Positions 1 to 10,854 of a DNA stretch of 64,000 nt are shown piece by piece. Every line of letters begins with the position of its first letter. Position 1 is the stretch's first letter. The notes under the pieces are model-generated. The model did no database searches. It was not told the DNA's origin and worked only from the letters and a program-made list of their open reading frames with translations. The translations under genes and the position numbers were made by a program. The DNA is from Labia minor (lineage: Eukaryota > Arthropoda > Insecta > Dermaptera > Spongiphoridae), in the NCBI GenBank assembly GCA_963082975.1, contig OY720348.1, forward strand, positions 68,783,719 through 68,847,718, in the 5' to 3' direction.

Positions 1-179
1 AAGAAAAGAATATTAATATTGGTTTTTTAGGACTAAATTGTCTCCTTGTCGGATTGAAGTCTTGGTGAAGAGAGGTATTTTGCAACTCTTTTTGTTCAAC
101 TTAAAAATTTTTTTTGGGATTTCACAAAAAAAGAGGATGCATATTTTCGTCTCTAATTGAGTCATCCATCCACTCATTG

Positions 180-540
180 GATGATCCAGTGCCAGTGTGA
201 CAAAAGCTACCATTGAAATTTACTTTCCTAATAATGCATTTGTAATTAGCCTTACGATACCAATGGAATGGTTGCCCTCTTTAGAAACTGTCCAGACGAT
301 GGCTCACCCAAGTCAGTTGACAATCTTTGTTACAATGCTCCCTTCTTTGGGGCTATTATTTATTTATAACAGCGGGTATTAAATAAATTTCAAAAAGTGA
401 GGTTCGTTTGGAAGTCAAGTAGGTCACGACGTGTTATGCAAATGAGAGCGCGCGTCACCGGGACCCTCCGCTCGGATGTCACCATCCTGGATTTCTTTCC
501 TTTACCCGCTCGCATTGCTTTCTTCTCATATCAAAAATTC
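180..540. other. Complex non-coding island, candidate regulatory element
   Basis: This stretch is less A+T-rich than its surroundings, has no repeat structure and has no convincing reading frame. It contains the octamer ATGCAAAT (436-443), the classical POU/Oct-type binding site, followed by a GC-rich block (about 447-480). I saw no similar copy elsewhere in the window, so it behaves as single-copy sequence. A conserved enhancer is plausible but unproven. The first 180 bases are A+T-rich and show nothing recognisable. Confidence 0.35.
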
Positions 541-689
541 TGTGGAAAAAAAAATCAAACAGCTGCTTAATAGTTGAAAAGCAAAATCAAGTTGTCTCTT
601 CTTGCGATTAAGAAGACAATCCAACTCCGCAGAGTTGAAAAAAGATTGACACTTCTAAAAAAAAAAAGAGTTAACAAACCCCACCACCA

Positions 690-807
690 CCCCTCGATGA
701 GATTTTAATTAAGAGAATTTCATATTTCATCTCATCGATGGTTACATTCCGAATTTTGCGAACAAAATTGAAATTAATAAAATAAATAAATAAATGTATT
801 CATTGTA

Positions 808-838
<31 letters not shown>

Positions 839-1125
839 AAATTTATTTATTATATAAAACATAAATAAATTAATGAAAAAGATCATTTTCTTTCACCCCT
901 AAATTAAATTTTAAAAAAAATATAAAATTTTTTCTCATTGATGGTTAAACTCCAAAAAATAATTTATTTATTGTATAAAAACTAAATAAATAAATAAATT
1001 AAAAAGATCATTTTTTTTATCACTAAATGAAATTTTAATTAAAAGAATATAAAATTTCCTCTCATCGATATTTAAACTCCAAAATATATATTTATTTATT
1101 GTATAAAAAATAAATATATAAATTA
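690..1125. repeat. Tandem repeat, about three degenerate units with AAAT tracts
   Basis: A unit with a TTTTAATTAA-like stretch, a CTCATCGATG motif and a TTTATTTATTGTATAAAAA tail occurs three times (starting near 700, 905 and 1,025), each followed by (AAAT)n or (AAATA)n runs. The units differ in length because the tetranucleotide tracts vary. No coding potential is seen. Confidence 0.6.
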
Positions 1126-1159
1126 ATACGTATCATTATCACAGTGAATGGGAAGAAGA

Positions 1160-1740
1160 TTATTTCTTTACTATGATGAAAGATATGTAAATGTATCTGT
1201 TTTATTTGCAATGCAACAGTAAAAAATTACGAACAAGATTATCCACGTGGCACTGCGTTAAGAAAAGCAAAAGTGTAACAACTGAAGGCACAAATAACTG
1301 CACAACAAAATAGTTTTTTAAAATACAATACAAATTCGAAGGCAGCTACGATTGCTTCATTCAAAGTTGCTGAAACTTTGATTAAACACAACAAACCGTT
1401 TCAAGATGGGGAAATATGGAAAGGGGCATTCATTAAAAAGCTGGAGAATTGTTTCAGAATTTTAAAAATAAATCTGAAATAATGACATCAATCAAAAATA
1501 TGTCGTTATCGCGAAATACAGTTATGCGTAGAACAGAAGGAATGAGCCGAAATCTTGAAGACATTTTACATGAGAATATTAATAAATGCGTTTTATTATC
1601 ATTGCAGTTTGACGAATCTATGGACTATGGACGGTATTGCACAATTATGTGTTTTTATTCGAATGGTTTCGATGATATACTCATATGTTGGTTACAGAAG
1701 AATTATTAACTATTATTCCAATGCATTATGATGATAAAAA
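1160..1740 (+). pseudogene. hAT transposase N-terminal part, broken (BED-finger / GTF2IRD2-like type)
   Basis: Conceptual translation in shifting frames gives the N-terminal half of a hAT-superfamily transposase related to domesticated ZBED/SCAND3/GTF2IRD2-type proteins. The first frame (1,192-1,482) has the CxxC half of a BED finger (CFIC), an in-frame TAA at 1,276, then an ASFKVAETLIKHNKPF stretch typical of the family. After a frameshift near 1,445 the next frame (to 1,709) carries KSEIM, LSRNTVMRR and SLQFDES, matching the family blocks that end in the DEST-like catalytic motif. A further shift leads to EELLTIIP near 1,697-1,725. Stops and shifts make it non-functional. The C-terminal part is about 3.5 kb downstream (5,265-5,890), separated by inserted repeats. 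Motif assignment is from family knowledge. Confidence 0.75.
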
Positions 1741-1854
1741 GTTAAAAATCTATATTATATAAAATTAAATTTTTATTTGAATCTTTTCGAAAATTTATTA
1801 AACTTCATTTAAATTAATAGGAATAAATAAATTTACAATTAATTCTTGATTGAG

Positions 1855-1985
1855 GGATGATTTCGGTGGTGACGCCGATCAACGTCTTCGACTGGAAAGG
1901 GAATGCGATCACCGGCAGGCAGGCAGGCAGGCCAGGAGGGAGGGTGGGTGGGGGTGAGGGGAGGTGGCGGAGGGGTCAACATGGC
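1855..1985. other. GC-rich insert with G-quadruplex motif inside hAT copy 1
   Basis: A GC-rich block sits in A+T-rich transposon DNA. It begins with complex sequence (about 1,855-1,912), continues with a GCAG-type repeat and ends in a run of four G-tracts with single-base loops (GGGAGGGTGGGTGGGGG, 1,938-1,954), the pattern of a very stable parallel G-quadruplex. The same block recurs in copy 2 (motif 35,058-35,074). The complex part resembles the single-copy islands in the window and could be captured host DNA (inference). Confidence 0.6.
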
Positions 1986-2505
1986 GGCAAATCTTTTCAA
2001 TCTGTCAAAATACAATAATTAATATTTAATCAACGAAGCACCGTAAAATTATATAATAGTAGTGAAATGAATCTACGTTTCATAATGAATCGATTCGTAT
2101 AGGTTTTATCTGTTGTTAAGAGGCAAGATTTTTGTTGAACTGTAAAAATAAACCAATATTAAAATTAATTAAAAATTTCCATTTAATGATACAAAAAATC
2201 AATTTTATTTAGAATCTGGTCAATGGATTGGTCTTGCTCACCATTTACACGATTTAGACGAAAATTTTAATAAAATGAAAAACCTTGATTTGATTGGTTT
2301 TTCTAATTTTCCAAAGCGTACTATAAATATGAGTTCCAAATTTTTACTAATATGAAGCGTAGGAGAGGTGGGTCCTCTCAGAGGCACATAAGACATGTCT
2401 CACTCGTGAATATAAAGGGTTTTGCTAATCGGAGAATTGACGTAATCTGGATATATTTGAATTAACCCCCCGAACTGGGTTTATAGAAAAGAATCTACTC
2501 GCTAC
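1980..2505 (+). repeat. FE repeat, short copy (F part plus truncated E part)
   Basis: The F part begins at ATGGCGGC and runs to about 2,350 with the shared block AATAATTAATATTTAAT. It is followed by the start of E (GGTGGGTCCTCTCAGAGGCA). It matches 3,815-4,645 and 36,478-37,315, but E stops at the loop of a hairpin (CCCCCCGAA, 2,462-2,473) and joins directly to CTGGGTTTATAG, so about 280 bp including the right hairpin arm are missing. Other F copies are at 31,497 and 39,838, other E copies at 33,745 and 41,040. Element class unknown. Confidence 0.6.
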
Positions 2506-2785
2506 CCGGGATATTATTTTTAAATTTATTAAAAAATAATTTTAGATCATAATCATCCTAAATGTTAGTACATCTTTTATATACCATATATTTATATTTT
2601 TCTTATCCCGATAATTTATATACTTTTTATCCAAGGGCTTCCCTTTCTCAATACACCGTTTAGTCCTAGACTACTCTACTCTATCCAAATTTCGCCTCTA
2701 CCTCCCCCTCCTCTCATATCCATTCCATTCCAAAATGAAGTATTTATTTTAATTGAATGAAAAATAACAGCCCGTCCATTACAAT

Positions 2786-3182
2786 TTGGTACACCGATAT
2801 TATTCACAGTTTGTAGATTTCTATCAAAATTTCGTCAAAATCGGTTAACCGGAAGTGGTACTTTACCTACACTGGTTGCGTTTACCTTTCAAGTAAAGTA
2901 CCAGTTTGCTTCGAGATATTTGCTTCCTATTTTGTATGTACTACTTAAAAATATGAAAAAATTTCAGATACCAAATTTCATCATGATCTGACTACCGGAA
3001 GTGACATTTTACCTATACAAGTAGCGTTAGGTGTAAATTATAAATATATATAATAGTGTTAAACCATTTTACTTTATAATTTAAATTAATTAGTTTGTTT
3101 ATTTTTATTGTTGTTAAAACATAATAATAGCCTAATTACCTATTTATATGCGGGAAAGTCTAGGGGAGGACATTCCCGAATT
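2786..3182 (+). mobile_element. HINE-D element, 3' half
   Basis: This is the reverse complement of most of the HINE-D element at 6,469-7,550. It ends with the subterminal motif ATGCGGGAAAGT (3,148-3,159), then a slightly damaged terminal hairpin (GGGGAGGACATTCCC) followed by a T-run. The 5' half, including the microsatellite, is absent. An identical arrangement lies in hAT copy 2 at 35,463-35,868, so the insertion predates the duplication. Confidence 0.6.
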
Positions 3183-3314
3183 TTTTTAATAAATGATTGA
3201 CTAGATATTATAATAAGAAAGGTAATATTTTCAAAATTAGTGATAGAATCGATTTGAAATCTAAAAAGGGATGATTTGAAAAAATAAGATAAAATAAATA
3301 AATAAATATTAATG

Positions 3315-3357
<43 letters not shown>

Positions 3358-3814
3358 TTTCTTTTGTATTTTTATTATCTAAGAAATTAATTAATTAACA
3401 TAATACTAATAAAATTAATTATTATTCATAATAATTAATTTAAATAATATTATATTAACATTTATAATTATATTATTAAAAATTAAAAATCTAAAGAATA
3501 AAATTATAAAAAATAAACAAATTGAAAGATTTGAACTCAGACAAAAGAATTACTAGTCATCGCCCAATCCGGAGCGACTGTTTAATCAACTATTAAAAAC
3601 ATAAGAAAGAAATTCACTTGAAGGCTACGAAAATTCAGGCCATAAGCAATACATGGCAAAGACTTTATTCATTAAATATTGATTAAACAAAGAAAAATGA
3701 TCATGGAAATAGTTATAATACAAGAAATACAAGAATCAAAAATAAACTTGTATTGAGAGAAGAGATATGCAAAGAATAATCATTTAATATAATTAATCAA
3801 AAGATTCGACGTCA
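3183..3814. other. A+T-rich filler inside hAT copy 1, with TA microsatellite and a possible reversed tRNA-like head
   Basis: It contains a (TA)n tract (about 3,317-3,351) and a block near 3,530-3,590. In reverse complement this block has a B-box-like GAGTTCAAATC preceded by a GC-richer stretch, which could be the head of a minus-strand tRNA-derived SINE. The same sequence is in hAT copy 2 near 36,185-36,245. No other feature was recognised. Confidence 0.3.
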
Positions 3815-4925
3815 TCAACATGGCAGCCGAAATCACATTGCATCTGTCAAAATTCAATAATTAATATTTAATTAAGGAAGCATCATAAAATTATATAATG
3901 CTAGTGAAAATGAATCTACATTGAATAACGAGTATTTTGATATGCGTTTTATATATTGTTATCAGAAAATGTTTATTTCAAGTGGAGACATGATACCAAA
4001 TATAAATTAATTATAAATTTCATTTATATTTCACTAAAAATCCATTTTATTGAAAATCTGGCGAAAATTCTGTTGTATCTTTTAACTTTTATTCATTTTT
4101 TATGAAATTTTGTTATTAATTTGTATAAACTGAATCCAATTGAATAGAAGTGTTTCTGCTAATTTTCCAAATCGTTCTATAAATATGAGTTCCAAGTTTT
4201 TACTAATATGAAGCGTAGGAGAGGTGGGTCCTCTCAGAGGCACATAAGACATGTCTCACTCGTGAATATACAGGGTTTTGCTTATGGGAGAATTGACGTA
4301 ATCTGGATATATTTGAATAAACCCCCCTTCGGGGGGTTTATTCAAATATATATAGGAGACTCTAAAGAGTCTCCTATAATAAGACAAGAATTTCAATTTT
4401 TTTTCTTTTTAATGAAGCTATGCTAGGTATTCTCCTTCATCCAAATAAATTTGATTTTTTGAATGATCAGGGGAGGGGGGGGAATGGATGGAAAGGCGTC
4501 AATGGGTAAAGGACATGATTCCTCGAGGTAGATGAGGGATTTAGAAGAAATCATGAGCTCACGTGAGGGCAGGGACGCCAATCCCTGAAATAGAATTCTT
4601 TTCAACTGGGTTTATAGAAAAGAATCTACTCGCTACCCGGGATATTATTTTTAAATTTATTAAAAAATAATTTTAGATCATAATCATCCTATATGTTAGT
4701 ACATCTTTTATATATACCATATATTTATATATTTTTCTTATCCCGATAATTTATATACTTTTTATCCAAGGGCTTCCCTTTCTCAATACACCGCGTTTAG
4801 TCCTAGACTACTCTACTCTATCCAAATTTCGCCTCTACCTCCCCCTCCTCTCATATCCATTCCAAAATGAAGTATTTATTTTAATTGAAGTTATAAATTT
4901 AAATGAAAAATAACAGCCCTTCCAT
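3815..4925 (+). repeat. FE repeat, long copy with perfect hairpin
   Basis: F part 3,815-4,205, E part from 4,208. E contains a perfect inverted repeat with 21-base arms (4,307-4,327 and 4,331-4,351) and a TTC loop, followed by a second 9-base hairpin (4,355-4,363 / 4,366-4,374). It continues through GAGCTCACGTGAGGGCAGGG (near 4,556) to a C/T-rich tail (about 4,770-4,870). The corresponding copy at 36,871-37,315 carries the main hairpin with the loop inverted (GAA). No protein is encoded. Class unknown; the inverted repeats could mark a DNA transposon end. Confidence 0.6.
4307..4351. repeat. Perfect 21-base hairpin, loop TTC
   Basis: The arms read ATATATTTGAATAAACCCCCC and its exact reverse complement around a three-base loop TTC. 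Counterpart: 36,970-37,014 with loop GAA. Confidence 0.9.
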
Positions 4926-5264
4926 TTACAATTTATTTTTATTTATATTATTATAATAATTAAAACTAACATATCTTTCATATATCTAAGAACATCAATA
5001 ATATAACTTTCTATATTTTAGTATTTGACTACATAATTAATAATATATAATTTTTTCCCATTTTTTAACACTTTATTACAAACATATTATATATTTTAAT
5101 GATCAAAAATAATATATATATAAAATATATTTATTTATTACATAATAAATAGATAATTATATTATTATTATATAAGTCAGAAAAAGATATTTAAATAAAT
5201 TCAATTGAAATAAAACGATTGTGTCAAGATTCAACATTTTAATTCATACTTGTTCGTTCAATCA

Positions 5265-5890
5265 AATTGAAAGAGAACACAATGAACTGTTACTTCATAC
5301 TTCATGCTACATTTTCAGCAACATTTAGGGAACTTATGTGATTTAAAACACTTTCAAAATCTGGCAGATGAATCTAAAAATAATAAGACTGTTGCTTACG
5401 ACTGTTGCTTGCTGATGTTATTGGAATGCTTCTAAATGAGTTTGATAGAAGATTTCTCAAACTAAGTGAACTTGAAGATATTGCCTGTTTTTTATCTTAC
5501 CCATTTAATGACATCGACGTTGAAAGTCTTGCTCAGAAACTTCACAATTTTCTTAATACTACAAATATAGCAGAATTAGAAGAAGAAATACTAAATATTA
5601 AATGCGATATAAATCTAAAATCAATGGTTTCAGATAGCAATTTTTGGAAACTAATAAGCAAAGATAAATATCCAAATATTTGGACAATGGTTGCTCGTTT
5701 CAATTCCTTCTTTGGCTCCACATATTTATGTGAATCCGCATTTTCTTATATGAATGCGATCAAAACAAAACCTCGATCGCAAATAACGGATCTACATTTA
5801 GAGTCATGCTTAAGAATTGCTTTAAGTTCATATGAGCCAAATTTTGAGAAACTTGCTGCTCTTATGCAATGCCAGGTTTCATCCAAATAA
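5265..5890 (+). pseudogene. hAT transposase C-terminal part, copy 1 (dimerisation domain)
   Basis: The open frame from about 5,405 to 5,890 gives some 160 residues ending in the hAT C-terminal dimerisation domain: FWKLISKDKYPNIW, then FFGSTYLCESAFSYMNAIK, then RSQITDLHLESCLRIA. These are the hallmark blocks of GTF2IRD2/SCAND3/ZBED-like hAT transposases. There is no proper ATG; the upstream coding lies in another frame (HNELLLHTS near 5,280, then KNNKTVA), so a frameshift precedes it. Relative to copy 2 (38,313-38,798) about 225 bp upstream are deleted at the junction CTTATG/TGATTT near 5,336. Both copies share the frameshift. Not functional alone; role inferred from family motifs. Confidence 0.8.
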
Positions 5891-6319
5891 AAATTGTATG
5901 CTTAAAATTTGTTTTGTTCGTATTTATTTCTTAACATTGTATTTTTTAAAATTTTAACAAATATTGTTAGAATTCATAAAATAAAAAATATATCGTCGGC
6001 TTAGATTGAAAACCTGCTAACTCATATTCTTAAAACGCATAAATTGTTTGCTTGTCACGTGATTTCAATTAAATAGGTTCATAATAGCGGTGTTTCATAG
6101 CCAATGTAAGTTGTTTTTCTCTTTCTAATAGTGTGAAAATGTAATTTTTGACCAAAAGTGAAGGTTTGCAATTAAAATCGGCGATATAACTTCTTTAATT
6201 ATCTTCTAAAATTTTAAAATTATTTGCCCATATCCATAGTCGACCGGAGACTATATTTTATTCAAAAAGTAGCCCCTAAAAGCTAAAAGTTTGGCCCCAC
6301 CTGATAAAATGACAAAATA

Positions 6320-6455
6320 AGCTCGAAAAAAGGCGCGGAATATCAAAAAAAGCCAAAAAGGCGAAAAAGGCGTTTTTTTAAAAACTACCAGTGTGTTTGA
6401 TTTTTATGGATCGGTGGAGATCTATAAAAAAATCTTGTAAAGGCTCAAATTTTAT
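6320..6455 (+). repeat. Direct repeat a (pairs with 7,760-7,905)
   Basis: A purine-rich AAAAGG-type sequence followed by a CTACCAGTGTGTTTGATTTT block and GATCGGTGGAGATCTATAAA occurs here and again at 7,760-7,905, on both sides of the HINE-D element. It starts just outside the right end of hAT copy 1. No coding sense is seen. Confidence 0.6.
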
Positions 6456-6468
6456 ATATATAATAAGT

Positions 6469-7550
6469 GGGAGTGTCCTCCCCTAGACTTTCCCGCATAT
6501 AAATAGGTATAAAGAGTTGTGAATGAATATTTAGAATGTAATAAAGTGCTACTTCCGGTTAACTGATATTTTAAATGTAAAAAAAAACAGATATGGATAT
6601 AATATAAATATTTTTAATTTTATTTTATTTATAATATATAAGGGCTGGCTGTGACGTCATGAAGTGCTGGGTGACGTCATATAATTTTAAATTAAGAAAA
6701 AACTAATGAAGATGATTTTTCTCGAGGATAAAACCAATACAAAGTGCATAACACGTGGAGATATGCCTTCACGTGAAATTTGATATGAAAATAACCCTTC
6801 ACTTCCTCTCTTCGATCGGCAATACTAGCACTTCCGGTTTCCGGATTTGCACCAAAAGTTGATCCATTCATCATACTGATGCATTAAGTAAATATACCAA
6901 ATTTCATCAAAATCCGTTGAGCCGTTCAAGCTGTCAACATCTCTACGGACATACAGCGGACGGACGGACAGACATCATGCTAAAAATACTTTTTTCTGTT
7001 AAGAAAATGCATGATTCGTGGAGATATGTACCTAAAAATATCCACAGGTGAAATTTGGTGTGAAAACAATCCCTCCCTTACTATCGTCGGTCGGTAAAAA
7101 GGAAACGCTACTTGTATAGGTAAAATGTCACTTCCAGTAGTCAGATCATGATGAAATTTGGTATCTGAATTTTTTTCATATTTTTAAGTAGTACATACAA
7201 AATAGGAAGCAAATATCTCGAAGCAAACTGGTACTTTACTTGAAAGGTAAACGCAACCAGTGTAGGTAAAGTACCACTTCCGGTTAACCAATTTTGACGA
7301 AATTTTGATAGAAATCTACAAACTGTGAATAATATCGGTGTACCAAATTTCGAAGTCCTAGCTTGATTAGTTTTTGAGTAAATTTGCTTGCAGACATTAC
7401 ATACATACATACATAAACACACACAGACATAATTCCAAAAATGGTATTTTCCGACTCATGGAGGTCTAAAACGTCAAGATCTATCAAAATCTCGAAGTCG
7501 AAATTTTTGACGATTCCAATACTTCCCTTATACGAAGTATGCGGGAAAGT
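6469..7550 (-). mobile_element. HINE-D, full-length Helentron-like non-autonomous element
   Basis: On the minus strand the element starts with ACTTTCCCGCAT (complement of 7,539-7,550). It has an ACATAC/ACAC microsatellite (about 7,395-7,425) and ends with the reverse complement of the start motif (6,487-6,498) plus a terminal hairpin GGGAG-GACA-CTCCC (6,469-6,482). A 5' motif repeated inverted near the 3' end, followed by a hairpin, is the known plan of Helentron-derived HINE/DINE-1 elements. Its middle contains a HINE-C-like segment (about 6,590-7,098). No Rep/helicase coding is present, so movement would need an outside source. Class is inferred from structure. Confidence 0.6.
6590..7098 (-). 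mobile_element. HINE-C segment within HINE-D
   Basis: On the minus strand it starts at TTTTTACCGACCGACGATAG (near 7,080-7,098) and includes the CTCCACGAATCATGCA block, a GGAC-type microsatellite (about 6,955-6,972), the CCGGAAGTG box and two GTGACGTCA-like boxes. The HINE-C 3' subterminal repeat and hairpin are missing. It may be an insertion or an ancestral chimera; the flanks belong to HINE-D on both sides. Confidence 0.55.
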
Positions 7551-8300
7551 AAAAAAGGCAATGCCTCTCTATCACTTCGACTCTTTTTTTTAATTTCTAA
7601 AGGAAATTCAAAATTATATTATTATTTATTTAAAATGTCAAATTGTAAGAGTTGGATAGTTTATGAATTTGTCAAAAAAATTCCAAATATCTTTTTTTTT
7701 GCAAAAAAATGCAAAAAAGGTAAAAAAATTGCGAAAAATGATAAAAAAAAAACTCGAAAAAGGCGATTTATTTGGAAAAGGCGCGGAATACCAAAAAAGC
7801 CAAAAAGGCGAAAAAGGCTTTTTTTTTAAATCTACCAGTGTGTTTGATTTTTATAGATCGGTGGAGATCTATAAAAAAATCTTGAAAAGGCTCAAATTTT
7901 AAAAAAGGCAAATGCTTTTTTTTGCGCTCTCTAGTCATAAGGCATACATTTTTTAAAGAATCTGGTACTATCTATCTATCTATCTATCTATCTCTCTCTC
8001 TATATATATATGTAAGTATAATGTAAAAATAGAACCAAATAATATAATGGTATATTTGGAATATTTGGTTGTTATTTCGTTGTTCATGGTATAAATTTGC
8101 ATGATTTTCGCGTTGTCTGTTGTTCGTTTGTAGGTAAACATTGCTCCGTTGATTATAAATCGTGTCCGGTTCATTATTCTTCCCCCCATTGGTCTGTTTG
8201 TATTAGATTCCTTTTTGGAATACCGACAATAAACTCGAAATAAATTTTCGGTTTATGACTCGTTTGCTATCATCAACATGTTTTTTCATTTTTTTTTTTC
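7551..8300. other. Unassigned A+T-rich DNA with lysine-codon-rich repeat and TATC microsatellite
   Basis: 7,551-7,905 is A-rich sequence that includes the second copy of the direct repeat seen at 6,320-6,455. 7,967-8,010 is a (TATC)n/(TC)n/(TA)n microsatellite. The remainder shows no gene or known repeat. Long lysine/arginine-rich reading frames here come from the A-rich repeat and are not genes. Confidence 0.5.
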
Positions 8301-8480
8301 TTTCCTAGGATGGGAGCCGGTCGCATCGCCTTCAGGGTCATCGGTTCTTTGATGATTAATAAATTAGACAGTTTAAAACTTGCAGCCATCTCGGATAAAA
8401 TAAGTTATCATGTGAGCAGTGAATTCGTTCCGCGGAGGATGGCGGCGCGTTTCACCATCGGCTTTACATTAACATATGAA
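8300..8480. other. Complex non-coding island
   Basis: A GC-richer, non-repetitive block begins just after a pyrimidine tract and CTAG that mimics a splice acceptor (8,288-8,310). The frame that follows has no recognisable domain and runs into proline-coding low-complexity C/T-rich DNA (about 8,560-8,715), so I do not call it an exon. It could be a conserved element. Confidence 0.3.
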
Positions 8481-8794
8481 TCCACTCCAACCAAAAACTT
8501 GACCAATCTTTCTAAACCTAAACAACAAATTAAGTCGGCATGTTTTTGCTTATATATCTCTCCCCTCCCCCCACCCCTCCCGCATACACACATACACTCC
8601 CCGTCACCGCATCCCCTCCCCCACTCCAGGACCTGTTGCTGGACTCCATGTTGCAAAATCATCCACCCAAGTGTCTTATCGCCCCTAAATTCAATCCCAT
8701 CCCCTCCCCTCCACCCATAGACGATTAATAATCCAAATTCCGATTACTTTGTATTGATAATTTTGTCATCAAAAACAAAAACAAATCAAATAAG

Positions 8795-9425
8795 CTGGAG
8801 TGTCTTCCCTCGATCATCTCGCAAATGTGAATTTGATTAATTAACACATATTATATTTAAATTAAATTTAATTAATTATAAATTATAAATTAAACTTAAT
8901 AAATAAATAATATTTATTAAACCAGCGCGTGTCTGGCTCTTTGTTGATGGCACCACAACACGTGCTGGCGCGTGATTGGCAGTTTAAAAAATTAATTCCG
9001 GTTTCTTGTGTCCTAAAATAATATTTAAATTAAATTTATTAATTTTAAATTATAAATTAAAATTACTAAAAAAATATTAAACCAGCGTATGTTTGGCTCT
9101 TTGTTGATTGCACCACAGAACGTGTTGGCGGGTGATTGTCAGTTTAAAAAATTTAAAAAATTAATTCCGGTACTTTCAGCGATTCAATCAAGCTGAAATT
9201 CTATATATAGCAGTTTTATACAATTTTTAATCATGTGAAAAACTATCAAACATATCTCTTTATTTTTAAGGTCAGTTTAGGGAAACAAAATGAAAACGTG
9301 GTAGCTAATGACCGTCTTCCAAAGAGCTACATTTCTCAAAAGTTGAGAGAAAACAACGAATTTTAAATAATGCCCGTGTACCAAATTTCAATTATTCTAG
9401 CTCAAACCGTTTTGAAGTAGGTCTG
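8795..9425 (-). mobile_element. HINE-A element, 5'-truncated
   Basis: It begins with the HINE-A 3' end in reverse complement (CTGGAGTGTC...CATCTCGCA). It then has an A+T-rich stretch, the TTGTTGATGGCACCA block (present twice because of an internal duplication, near 8,942 and 9,101), the TTTCAGCGATTCAATC block and the GCTACATTTCTCAAAAG block. It stops in the CTCAAACCGTTTT block before the microsatellite. Non-coding. Confidence 0.65.
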
Positions 9426-9529
9426 ACCCCCCCCCCCCGCCAGTGAATTTAGTAATATTCCCAGACCTTCCCATAATCTTCTTAAAACAATATTTTAAGT
9501 AATTAAAGAATAATTATTTTTAAGCATTA

Positions 9530-9920
9530 ATCGACGGCTCTTTGTTGATGACACCAAGTCACGAGTTGGCGCGTGATGGGCAGTCAACGTGTTAAATAAT
9601 GTAAGAAATTATAGTTCCGGTACTTTCAGCAATTCAATCAAACTGAAATTCTATATATAGCAGTTTTATACGATTTTTAATCATGTGAAAAACTATCAAA
9701 CATCTATCTTTATTTTTAAGATCACTTCAGAGGAAAAAAAAATGAAAACGTGGTAGGTAATGACCCTCTTCCGAATGAGCTACATTTCTCAAAAGTTGAT
9801 CGAAAACTATAAATTTTGAATAATGCTCATGTACCAAATTTGATGATTCTAGCTCAAACCGTTTTTGTGTAATCTTGTCTACATACATACATACACACAC
9901 ACACACACAGATAGTAAAAA
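9530..9920 (-). mobile_element. HINE-A element, lacking the 3' end and part of the 5' end
   Basis: It runs from the TTGTTGATGACACCA block through TTTCAGCAATTCAATC and CTCAAACCG to an (AC)n microsatellite (about 9,893-9,909) and ends GATAGTAAAAA, the 5' terminus with its inner part deleted. A (CAA)n tract follows (about 9,930-9,952). Confidence 0.65.
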
Positions 9921-9954
9921 TATCAACAACAACAACAACAACCTAAGATTCTTA

Positions 9955-10850
9955 GTTACATCCAACCAACACAAAACAAGAAATTCAAAATGTTTTTAAA
10001 TATGCACGACACATAATTTGAAAATAAAATAAATTCAGTCAAAATAAACAAATTATAATGTCTATAAAATTCAACCAACTTTTTGCCTTTTAAAACAACA
10101 ACAACAACAACATTGATTTATCTTTTAACTCACAAGAATTTGATTTAAATTAAATTAAATTTCCTTTTTTTAAAAAAAAATAAAAATAAAATAAATCAAT
10201 TCAAAAAAAAAAAAGTAATAATCGAATTCATTTCTTAAATAAAAAGTTATTTGATAAATTTATAGTATAATATGTGGCATCGATTATAATTAAATCGATT
10301 ATGATTAATAAAATTAATTTATACTATTTAGTTATAGGTAAATTAAATTTATTTATATAATTTAATAATCCAAATAAAATATATTAATATTAATATTCAC
10401 TTTTTATCACACAGTTATATAAAATGAAAATTTACAAGTATTTTAAAATGAATTTGAAAATTATTTATGATTAATTTATTCATGTTTAAAAATTAATAAA
10501 TTATATGTCGTCAAATATTATTTTCTAATTCTTATTTATTATTACATGCTCAATGTTGACGTTAATATCGAAAATTTCTTATTTTTCTTTTTTTATTTCA
10601 TTTTATTTTAATTTATATATCCAATCCAAGAAAATATGTATATTTGTCGATTATTTATTAAAATAAAATTAGTATTATTTAATTATTTAATAACGTATTT
10701 TTCCTATTTAATAATTATAGTATTTATAGTTATTATGATTATATAAGGCAAGAAGTCATCTGATTGAAATGCTTTGTATTTAATTTAAGATAAAAATATT
10801 TATTTATTTTTTAAACTCACAATGCACTTATACAAAAGTTTGTTTTTTTT
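9955..10850. other. A+T-rich region without recognised features
   Basis: Only simple A+T-rich sequence and a short (CAA)n run (about 10,096-10,113) are seen. Confidence 0.6.
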
Positions 10851-10854
10851 TCAA

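Larger units (their letters stand above)
1160..6303 (+). mobile_element. hAT transposon copy 1, loaded with nested insertions
   Basis: N-terminal transposase pieces (1,160-1,740) and the C-terminal piece (5,265-5,890) face the same way and probably belong to one element. The right end at 6,303 reads, in reverse complement, CAGGTGGGGCCAAACTTTTA, a typical hAT terminal inverted repeat. No matching left terminus was found before 1,160. Between the transposase halves sit FE-type repeats, a HINE-D fragment and A+T-rich DNA. From 1,696 to 6,303 the sequence is near-identical to 34,820-39,238. Copy 1 has a block (about 2,065-2,494) missing from copy 2 and lacks about 225 bp of transposase retained by copy 2. 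Outer left limit uncertain. Confidence 0.65.

Noticed and set aside
7539-7902. Lysine/arginine-rich open frames
   Set aside because: They lie in an A-rich direct repeat next to HINE-D and have no domain; composition explains them.
8310-8728. 136-codon frame after a splice-acceptor-like tract
   Set aside because: No recognisable domain; its second half is proline-rich low complexity and the opposite strand is open too.
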